DNA of 39,629 nucleotides, from assembly GCA_026398595.1 (NCBI GenBank), contig JAPLSO010000017.1:1-39629 (forward strand). The letters are read 5' to 3'. The notes below the pieces were generated by a model. That model saw nothing but the letters and a program-made list of their open reading frames with translations, was not told the origin of the DNA and searched no databases. The DNA comes from Spirochaetota bacterium (GTDB lineage Bacteria > Spirochaetota > Spirochaetia > Treponematales > Rectinemataceae). Both the position numbers and the translations under genes were made by a program. Shown piece by piece: positions 33,268-39,629 of the stretch (position 1 is the first letter of the stretch; each line of letters starts with the position of its first letter).

Positions 33268-35511
33268 TCAGTCCTCCCCTTCCCCGCTGTCACGGGAATG
33301 CAGGTAATCGCAGGAGGGGTTGATGCAGGCCTTGTGGGTACCCGCAGCCTTGTCCGCTCTCTCGACAAGGAACCAGCCACACTTGGGACAGGGTTTGTCC
33401 GTGGGTTTATCGTAGGTAATGAAATCGCAGACCGGATAGTTTACGCAGCCATAGAAGGTCTTGCGCTTTCCCTTGATATTCTTGCGCTCGACCACGTCCC
33501 CGCCGCATTTGGGGCAGACGGCCACGGGGACGGATTTCGTGTTCTTGCATTCGGGGAATCCCGTGCAGGCGAGGAAGAAACCGAAGCGGCCCAGCTTCTT
33601 GACCATAGGTTTGCCGCAGAGTTCACAGACCCTGTCCGTGGCTTCATCCAGCTGACCCTTTTTGCTGGAGAGCGTGGACATCACCTCGTCGACGCGCTTC
33701 TTGAAGGGGAAGTAGAATTCCTTCATGACCTTGACCCAATCGACGGACTGCTCCTCGACCTGGTCCAGGAGGCTCTCCATCCTGGACGTGAAGCCTGTGC
33801 TGATCACATCGGGAAAGAACTTGGTGAGTATATCGGATATCATCCTTCCCAAGGCCGTGGGAATGAGCTGGCGGGCCTGTCTGCCCACATAGTAGCGGTC
33901 GAGGAGTGTGGATATCGTGGGAGCGTAGGTCGAGGGGCGGCCGATGCCCAGTTCCTCGAGGGCCTTGACGATGGACGCTTCGGTATAGCGCGACGGTCCC
34001 TGGGTAAAATGCTGGGATCCCTGGATCCGTTCGACATCAAGGATCTGTCCCTTTTCAAGGGGGAGGGAGCGGCTGGCCTTTTCCTCTTTGGCCACCGCCA
34101 GCTTCATGACCGCATAGAAGCCTTCCTCGATGTAGGAGGAGGCCGATACCCTGAAGATTCCCTCGCCAATTGCGATGTCGGCCGTCGTCACTTTAATCAC
34201 GGCGCTTATCATCTGGGATGCGACGAAGCGCTCCCAGATGAGGGTATAGAGTTTGAACTCGTCCTTTGAGAGAAAGCGGGAGACATCATCGGGGTTAAGG
34301 CCGACCTTGGTTGGGCGCACGGCTTCGTGGGCATCCTGGGAGCCCGAACCCGAGGCGTAGCGCTGAGCCTGGGAAGGGAGCTGTCCAGGATGGAATTCCT
34401 CTATCCAATGCCTGGCCTCAGCCAACGCAGACTCCGCTATGCGGGTGGAATCGGTGCGCATGTAGGTGATGAGACCCGAACGCTGAGCTCCGAGGCTGAC
34501 GCCTTCGTAGAGCTTCTGAGCCAGTTGCATGGTCTTCTTGGAGGAGAAACCCAGCCTGTTGGCAGCCGTCTGCTGGAGGGTGGAGGTAGTGAAGGGGGGC
34601 TTGGGCCGGACGATCTTTTCGGAGGACCTCATATCCGATACGAGGGCTGGTTTGCCCTCGAGGGCGGCGACGATCGCCTTGGCCTGTTTTTCATCGCGGA
34701 TCTGGGGCCTTTCGCCGGCAAAGAGCGCGAGGTCAGCCGAAATCGTCGAACGAGGGGCCTTAAGGGAGACCTCCACTGTCCAGTATTCCTCGGGTATGAA
34801 GGACTCGAATTCCTTTTCGCGGTCGCAGATGAGCTTGAGAGCAGCCGATTGCACCCTGCCCGCCGACAGGCCATTCTTGACCTTTTTCCAGAGCAGGGGC
34901 GAGAGATTGTAGCCGACGAGCCTGTCCAGGACGCGCCGGGCCTTCTGCGCGTCGACCTTGGTCATTTCGATCGCCCGTGGGGCGCCGACGGCATCCTTGA
35001 TGGCCCCTTGCGTTATCTCGTTGAACGTTATCCTCTCGATCTTGATCCCTGGTTCCTTTTCACTCAAATACTTCCCGATCTGGTAAGCGATCGCCTCGCC
35101 CTCTCGGTCGGGATCCGATGCGAGCATGATGGCCTCTGAGGTCTTGGCCGCCTTGGTCAGGTCCTTCAGCACGGATGCCCTGCCCCTGATAGTCAGGTAT
35201 TCGGGTTCGAAATCATGGTCGACATCGACACCCATGCGCGATCGCGGAAGGTCGATCAGGTGGCCCATAGAAGCGAGGACCTTGTATTTGGAGCCGAGAT
35301 ATTTCTCGATGGTCTTGGCCTTGGCCGGTGACTCGACGATGACGAGGGTCCCTGCCCTTGACGCCTTTTTTGCGGCTTTGGTCTTGGTCGTCTTCGTTCC
35401 CGCCTTCTTCGCCGCGACCTGGGACCTCGCTGGCTTTTTAGCCGGCACGGACTTCAGTTTCTTGCCGCCAGCGGCTTCCGCTTGTATGATTTTTTTCTTG
35501 GTCTCAGCCAT
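33268..35511 (-). CDS. topA: DNA topoisomerase I with Lys/Ala-rich N-terminal extension
   Basis: 747 residues. The first ~53 are Lys/Ala-rich and probably disordered, perhaps DNA-binding. The TOPRIM domain follows (LVIVESPAKAKTIEKYLG, then ASDPDREGEA at 131-140 with the metal-binding acidic residues). The active-site tyrosine is Y350 in SGLITYMRTDST. Three C-terminal zinc ribbons (CELCG, CPKCGGD, CPKCGWF) close the protein. Type IA enzymes relax negative supercoils by single-strand passage. The gene lies between dprA and xerC with gaps of 8 and 6 nt and belongs to the same unit. Confidence 0.96.
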   Translation of the reverse strand: MAETKKKIIQAEAAGGKKLKSVPAKKPARSQVAAKKAGTKTTKTKAAKKASRAGTLVIVESPAKAKTIEKYLGSKYKVLASMGHLIDLPRSRMGVDVDHDFEPEYLTIRGRASVLKDLTKAAKTSEAIMLASDPDREGEAIAYQIGKYLSEKEPGIKIERITFNEITQGAIKDAVGAPRAIEMTKVDAQKARRVLDRLVGYNLSPLLWKKVKNGLSAGRVQSAALKLICDREKEFESFIPEEYWTVEVSLKAPRSTISADLALFAGERPQIRDEKQAKAIVAALEGKPALVSDMRSSEKIVRPKPPFTTSTLQQTAANRLGFSSKKTMQLAQKLYEGVSLGAQRSGLITYMRTDSTRIAESALAEARHWIEEFHPGQLPSQAQRYASGSGSQDAHEAVRPTKVGLNPDDVSRFLSKDEFKLYTLIWERFVASQMISAVIKVTTADIAIGEGIFRVSASSYIEEGFYAVMKLAVAKEEKASRSLPLEKGQILDVERIQGSQHFTQGPSRYTEASIVKALEELGIGRPSTYAPTISTLLDRYYVGRQARQLIPTALGRMISDILTKFFPDVISTGFTSRMESLLDQVEEQSVDWVKVMKEFYFPFKKRVDEVMSTLSSKKGQLDEATDRVCELCGKPMVKKLGRFGFFLACTGFPECKNTKSVPVAVCPKCGGDVVERKNIKGKRKTFYGCVNYPVCDFITYDKPTDKPCPKCGWFLVERADKAAGTHKACINPSCDYLHSRDSGEGED

Positions 35512-35519
35512 ATACGCTC

Positions 35520-36551
35520 CTAGAACCTTTCTTCGCTGGCCAAAGCGGCCGGGCGGGGCTGGCCTTGGTCAGCCCATTCCGAAAAGACATCCCCGGCATT
35601 ATTTACAACCGCAGCCCCTTGTGAAGCCAGGACATCCGCGCCAGCGTTCCTCGCCCCGCCAAGGCAGGCCCCGTGGACGAAGACGTCCCGGCCTTCGGCG
35701 AGGGCATGGTCAGCGGTGATCAGGGCACCGGATTTCTCAGGCGCTTCGACGACAACGCAGGAACGGCAAAGGGCGGCGATGATCCTGTTCCGCTCGGGGA
35801 ATCGGTACCTGTGGATCTCGGTCGAAGGCGGATATTCGGTCACGAGTCCGCCTCTGCCATCGACGATGGATGCGGCGAGCCCGCGGTTCGAGGGTGGATA
35901 GACCGACTCGATGCCCGCAGGAAGGACGGCCAGCGTCATGCCTTTGGCCGAGAGCGCCCCCCTGTGGGCGGCCGCGTCTATGCCGCGTGCCAGACCCGAG
36001 ACAACGCAGACGCCCGAGGCGGCGAGGCCGGCTCCAAGCCCAAACGCGGCCGCAAGCCCCCGGCCTGTCGGGACCCTTGTCCCCACGACGGCCACAGCCG
36101 GGCGTTCGGGATCAGGAAGACAGCCGCGCAGATAGAGACCGAAGGGAGGCCTGTAGGACTCCCTCAACTGAGGCGGGTAAGAGGGATTATCGATGGGGAT
36201 GAAGACAATCGACTTGGCTTGGAAATACTCAAGATCGGCCGCTGCCCTCGCGGCCGTGAGGTCGGAATTCCAGGCACCCTCGGTGATCCTTCGGAGCAGG
36301 AAATCCTCGATGTCGACTGAATCGAGGGCGAGAAGCTCTTTAAGCCCGCCTGTGAAAGCGGCGAGAAACAGCCTCTCCTCGATACTCAGGAAGTTCATTC
36401 GCGCGAGGACGAGGTCGAAGAGGAAACTCCGGGTATCACCCGTGGGCAGGACGGTCGGATTGAGGAACAGGGGAATGCCGCGCAAGCTCCGCCTCCTCGA
36501 TCCTTTCATCCCGAGCCTCCTAGCTCTTCTACGCGCCCTGGCTATCGTCAT
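35520..36551 (-). CDS. dprA: DNA-processing protein DprA (Smf)
   Basis: 343 residues. The Rossmann-like DprA domain shows VAVVGTRVPTGRG, SGLARGIDAAAHRGAL, TLAVLPAGIESVYPPSNRGLA and the conserved FPERNRIIAAL, followed by SGALITADHALAEGRDVF. DprA loads RecA on incoming single strands in transformation, and Smf proteins occur in non-competent bacteria too. The ATG at 36551 has a GGAGG site. It gives an unusual Arg-rich first 25 residues (MTIARARRRARRLGMKGSRR) absent from typical DprA. A later ATG at about residue 52 starts closer to the common core but lacks a ribosome site. Confidence 0.93.
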   Translation of the reverse strand: MTIARARRRARRLGMKGSRRRSLRGIPLFLNPTVLPTGDTRSFLFDLVLARMNFLSIEERLFLAAFTGGLKELLALDSVDIEDFLLRRITEGAWNSDLTAARAAADLEYFQAKSIVFIPIDNPSYPPQLRESYRPPFGLYLRGCLPDPERPAVAVVGTRVPTGRGLAAAFGLGAGLAASGVCVVSGLARGIDAAAHRGALSAKGMTLAVLPAGIESVYPPSNRGLAASIVDGRGGLVTEYPPSTEIHRYRFPERNRIIAALCRSCVVVEAPEKSGALITADHALAEGRDVFVHGACLGGARNAGADVLASQGAAVVNNAGDVFSEWADQGQPRPAALASEERF

Positions 36552-36566
36552 GCTTGCGAATCCTCC

Positions 36567-37445
36567 TCAATTCCTCGGAAAATATTCGCGGTGGTAGGCC
36601 TGGAGGGCTTCCTCCTCGATATGTGTGTAGATCTGCGTTGTCGAGATGTCGGAGTGGCCGAGGAGTTCCTGGACAGTCCTGAGGTCAGCCCCTCCCGCCA
36701 GGAGATGCGTCGCGAAGGAATGCCTGAAAGTATGCACCTTGGCCGAAACTCCCGACACAGCCCGTATGCCCGAAAACCGCTTCCAGATCCCCTTTCGGGA
36801 GATGCCCCTGCCTTCCTGGTTCAGGAAGATGAACTCAGAGGGCCTGCCCTTTTCGAGCTGCGGCCTGGCCGTTTCGATGTAGCGCTTCAGCCAGGTTACC
36901 GCCTCGTCGCCGAAAGGGATGATCCTTTCCTTCTTGCGCTTGCCGACGACCCGGATGAGTTTCTCCTTGAGATATAGGCCGTCGAAGGTCAACGAGGCCG
37001 CCTCTGATATCCTCAGGCCGCAGGAGTAGATCAACTCGAAGAGCGCCCTGTCCCTCAGGCCGTTGGGGGTGCCCAGTGCGATGCTCGAGAGGAAGTGATC
37101 CACTTCCTCTGGCGACAGGACATCGGGCAGGGTCCTCTCCTGCCTAGGGGTCTGGATGAGGAGGGAAGGATCGTCCCTCCTCAAGCCTTCCAGTTTCATG
37201 AACTTGTAAATCGAGTGGACGCTTGCGACCAGTCTGGCCATCGTCGTCCTGGAGAGGCCCTGCTGCTGCCTGCAGACCAGGAAGGAGAGCAGGTCTTCAC
37301 TGGTGGCCGTAAAAGGGCTTTTCTCCTGATCGGCGAGGAAGCTCTCGAGGCGCTTGAGTTCGCGGAGGTATGCCTCAGCGGTAAGCGCCGATCGCTTCCT
37401 CACGAGGAGGAGATAGGCCTTGAAACGGTCGCCGAGTCTGCTCAC
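36567..37445 (-). CDS. xerD: Tyrosine recombinase XerD
   Basis: 292 residues with a SAM-like N-terminal domain ([20 protein letters not shown]). The catalytic residues are R145 in [10 protein letters not shown], Lys in GKRKKER, H238 and R241 in [12 protein letters not shown]264 in LGHSDISTT and Y273 in IYTHIE. It works with XerC at dif, where FtsK activates it. The start is a GTG at 37445 that overlaps the ftsZ stop, with a GGGAG site upstream. Two Xer enzymes in one cell-division cluster match the T. pallidum order as I recall it. Confidence 0.9.
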   Translation of the reverse strand: MSRLGDRFKAYLLLVRKRSALTAEAYLRELKRLESFLADQEKSPFTATSEDLLSFLVCRQQQGLSRTTMARLVASVHSIYKFMKLEGLRRDDPSLLIQTPRQERTLPDVLSPEEVDHFLSSIALGTPNGLRDRALFELIYSCGLRISEAASLTFDGLYLKEKLIRVVGKRKKERIIPFGDEAVTWLKRYIETARPQLEKGRPSEFIFLNQEGRGISRKGIWKRFSGIRAVSGVSAKVHTFRHSFATHLLAGGADLRTVQELLGHSDISTTQIYTHIEEEALQAYHREYFPRN

Positions 37446-38650
37446 GCCTTCACTCCCTGCTTTTCGAGCCCGAATTTCTTTTCCCTGAGGATGGTAGGAA
37501 TGTCGAGTTCGTCACCTTCGATGGAGCCTTCCAGGCCGTAGTTTCGCGTCGTCGCCTGGGCGGGCTGGCCGAGGTTAGCGGATGCCATCCCGGCGTAGTC
37601 CTCGGGTGAAATGTATTCGCTCGAAGGCCTGCGTATTTCGGTCTTTGCCCGCAGGAACCGTTCGCCCTCGGCTTGGGACTTGCGGCCCGGGCCGAAGCCT
37701 GTGGCTATGACGGTCACCCTGACCTCGTCCTCGATGTTGGAGTCGGTAACGAAACCCGCGATGATATGGGCGTCATCAGCCGCTTTCTCGGTGATGAAAT
37801 CGACGATCTCCTGGTACTCGATGAGGGAGAAATTCTCGCCGCCCGTCACATTGACGAGGACGTTGCGCGCCCCCTCTATCCTTGCGTCGTCGAGGAGGGG
37901 ATTGTTGACTGCTTTGTTGGCAGCATCCAGCGAACGGTTCTCGCCTGAGCCCACGCCGATGCCCATGATGGCGTCACCCTGGCCCTGCATCACGGTCCGC
38001 ACGTCGGCGAAGTCGATGTTGATGTCGCCCGCGAGGGTGATGAGGTCGGAGATGCCCTGGACACCCTGCCGCAGGACGTCGTCGGCGATGATGAAGGCTT
38101 GGCGTATGGACGTGCTCTTCTCGACGATCTTGAGCAGGTTCTGGTTGGGGATGACGATGACGGTATCCACAGCCTGCCTCAGCTTCTCGAGGCCCTCATT
38201 GGCTATCCTGCCCACGACTTTGCCTTCGAAGCTGAATGGTTTGGTGACGACCGCCACGGTGAGGGCGCCCAGGTCGCGCGCTGTCTGGGCTATGATGGGG
38301 GCCGAGCCGGTGCCCGTGCCTCCCCCCAGGCCTGCCGTCACGAATACCATGTCGGCACCGCGGAGGGACTGCTCGATCATCTCCCTGTCCTCGAGGGCAG
38401 CCTTTTCTCCCATCTCCGGCTTCCCTCCGGCGCCCAGGCCCTTGGTAAGCTTGGTTCCAATACCCAGTTTGATCTCGGCCTTCGACCGGCCAAGATCCTG
38501 GAGGTCTGTGTTGACGGCGATGAACTGGATGCTCTTGAGCCCTCCGGCTATCATCCTGTTGACAGCGTTCGAACCGCCTCCGCCCGTTCCGATAACCTTG
38601 ATCACGGTCGGATTCACCGAAGTTTCTTCATCGACGATCTCGATAGCCAT
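37442..38650 (-). CDS. ftsZ: Cell division GTPase FtsZ
   Basis: 402 residues. The GTPase domain has [27 protein letters not shown], the tubulin signature [12 protein letters not shown] at 108-119 and [10 protein letters not shown]. The activation domain is complete ([17 protein letters not shown]). A linker rich in Ser/Ala leads to the C-terminal peptide [13 protein letters not shown], which binds FtsA and other partners. A short extra tail (LEKQGVKA) follows. FtsZ polymerises at mid-cell. The ATG at 38650 has AGGAGG, 43 nt after the ftsA stop. Confidence 0.98.
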   Translation of the reverse strand: MAIEIVDEETSVNPTVIKVIGTGGGGSNAVNRMIAGGLKSIQFIAVNTDLQDLGRSKAEIKLGIGTKLTKGLGAGGKPEMGEKAALEDREMIEQSLRGADMVFVTAGLGGGTGTGSAPIIAQTARDLGALTVAVVTKPFSFEGKVVGRIANEGLEKLRQAVDTVIVIPNQNLLKIVEKSTSIRQAFIIADDVLRQGVQGISDLITLAGDINIDFADVRTVMQGQGDAIMGIGVGSGENRSLDAANKAVNNPLLDDARIEGARNVLVNVTGGENFSLIEYQEIVDFITEKAADDAHIIAGFVTDSNIEDEVRVTVIATGFGPGRKSQAEGERFLRAKTEIRRPSSEYISPEDYAGMASANLGQPAQATTRNYGLEGSIEGDELDIPTILREKKFGLEKQGVKA

Positions 38651-38693
38651 TTTTTCCTCCTGGTCGCGCTTGCCGTCTTAGGCCGCGCTGGTT

Positions 38694-39629
38694 TCAGACG
38701 AATTTATCCTTGAGCCAGTCCACGAGCCTTCCCAAGTTCGGGGCGTGGGATTTTTCTTTTCGCGCCGCCAGAGGGCGACGAATGGGGCCGGAAGCCAGGG
38801 CTTCATCGCCAGCCAGGAGGACAAGCCCCAGGGCAGAGGCGAAAGCCGGATTCCTATATTGGTTCTCGAGCCCATGAATCGCCGGGGGGTTGCCCACCCT
38901 GGCGGGGAGGTCGAAGACCGACTGGGCGAGTTCCCTGGCTCCCGACATGAGGGCGCCGCCGCCTGTCAGAACGATGCCCGACTTGATTTCCTTCATCAGG
39001 CCCGACTTCTCCAGTCTCTCCTTGGCCATCGAATAGATCTCCTCCATTCTGGGCTGGACGATGGCGCAGAGCTTCTTTCGGGGGATCTCCGTCGGCTCCC
39101 TACCCCCCACCCCCGGGACAACGATAAGCTCCGAAGAATCAACGGACTCGAGCCAGCAGGAACCCGCCTCGCGCTTGAGGCGCTCGGCGCCATCCATAAG
39201 GAGGCTGAGCATGATAGAGATATCGTTGGTCACCTGCATGCCTCCGGCGGGCACCGAGGCCGTATACCAGGGCTGGCCCTCACCGAAGACGACGAGGTCC
39301 GTCGTCCCTCCCCCTATGTCGAGAAGAAGGCAGCCCAGGTCGCGCTCGTCATCCGAAAGAACGGCCCTAGCCGCCGCGAGGCTGTTCAGGACCCTTTTTT
39401 CGGGCCTATAGCCCGCCCGATCCACGCACTTGACCAGGTTCTGGGTTGTCGTTATCGAGCAGGTCACGATATGGACATCGGCTTCGAGCCTAACCCCCAT
39501 CATGTGCAGGGGATCCTTGATGCCGCGCTGCGCGTCCACGGTATAGCTCTGGGGGATGACATGGAGGATTTCCCTGTCCATGGGGATGGAGACGGCTTTG
39601 GCCGCCTCATGCACCCGGGTTATGTCTTC
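38694..39629 (-). CDS. ftsA: Cell division protein FtsA, C-terminal part (runs off the window)
   Basis: About 311 residues open to the window edge. Codons before the GTG at 39614 continue in frame (EDITRV), so the true start lies outside. The actin-like fold shows REILHVIPQSYTVDAQRG, the ATP-binding CLLLDIGGGTTDLVVF and the third motif SGIVLTGGGALMSGARELAQSVF. The C-terminal amphipathic helix LVDWLKDKFV is the membrane-targeting anchor that tethers FtsZ. The Lys-rich stretch before it is a normal linker. It is the first visible gene of the long minus-strand cluster. Confidence 0.96.
   Translation of the reverse strand, partial: EDITRVHEAAKAVSIPMDREILHVIPQSYTVDAQRGIKDPLHMMGVRLEADVHIVTCSITTTQNLVKCVDRAGYRPEKRVLNSLAAARAVLSDDERDLGCLLLDIGGGTTDLVVFGEGQPWYTASVPAGGMQVTNDISIMLSLLMDGAERLKREAGSCWLESVDSSELIVVPGVGGREPTEIPRKKLCAIVQPRMEEIYSMAKERLEKSGLMKEIKSGIVLTGGGALMSGARELAQSVFDLPARVGNPPAIHGLENQYRNPAFASALGLVLLAGDEALASGPIRRPLAARKEKSHAPNLGRLVDWLKDKFV

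Noticed and set aside
37611-38681. A 356-codon plus-strand open frame
   Set aside because: Antisense to ftsZ; Ser/Pro/Arg-rich with no recognisable motif.
1-39629. CRISPR array, insertion sequence, prophage or integron
   Set aside because: No repeat-spacer pattern, transposase or phage genes were seen. The two tyrosine recombinases are housekeeping Xer proteins in a conserved cluster.

Overview
The window is chromosomal DNA of moderately high G+C, gene-dense, with no mobile element, CRISPR array, tRNA or rRNA that I can see. Gene content and order point to a spirochaete of the Treponema/Spirochaeta group. The run murG-cvpA-holB-sensor kinase-NtrC-type regulator and the run ftsA-ftsZ-xerD-dprA-topA-xerC match, from memory, blocks of the Treponema pallidum chromosome. 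The two exported beta-barrel-like proteins and the small zinc-ribbon protein also fit. The species cannot be fixed from this sequence alone.

Layout: 1-1373 (minus) holds the start of a DEAD-box RNA helicase and mobA. 1441-4569 (plus) holds a phosphoribosyltransferase-like gene, rex, an RlmK-type rRNA methyltransferase and an Rrf2 regulator with a cysteine cluster. 4582-6042 (minus) is an inverted pyrF-pyrE fusion. 6242-9122 (plus) is a tandem pair of paralogous outer-membrane proteins. 9203-12536 is mutL, a phosphoesterase and a ParB-like-motif gene. 12739-17266 holds a 56-residue zinc-ribbon protein, rpsT, an HU gene, a bactofilin, rho and rpmE, with plsC facing the other way. 17327-20129 (minus) holds rdgB, an unrecognised gene and nrnA. 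20222-22443 is nth and recQ.

22533-29603 (plus) starts with pgi (glucose-6-phosphate isomerase), which carries an in-frame TGA and an apparent in-frame deletion. It continues with murG, cvpA, holB and a sigma-54-type two-component pair. 29600-39629 (minus) is one long division/recombination/proteolysis cluster, transcribed ftsA, ftsZ, xerD, dprA, topA, xerC, hslV, hslU. It ends in a broken sigma-28 gene (fliA/whiG family), frameshifted by what looks like a deletion of about 23 nt.

Most genes are housekeeping. The signals worth a second look are the two damaged genes (pgi and fliA) and the fliA position directly after hslU, where other spirochaetes carry flgB and the flagellar operon. Others are the PyrF-PyrE fusion order, a terminator hairpin whose loop reads as a perfect anti-Shine-Dalgarno sequence, and a shared TACCAA motif in two promoter regions. 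I see no clear novel multi-gene system. All domain calls come from reading motifs, not from searches.
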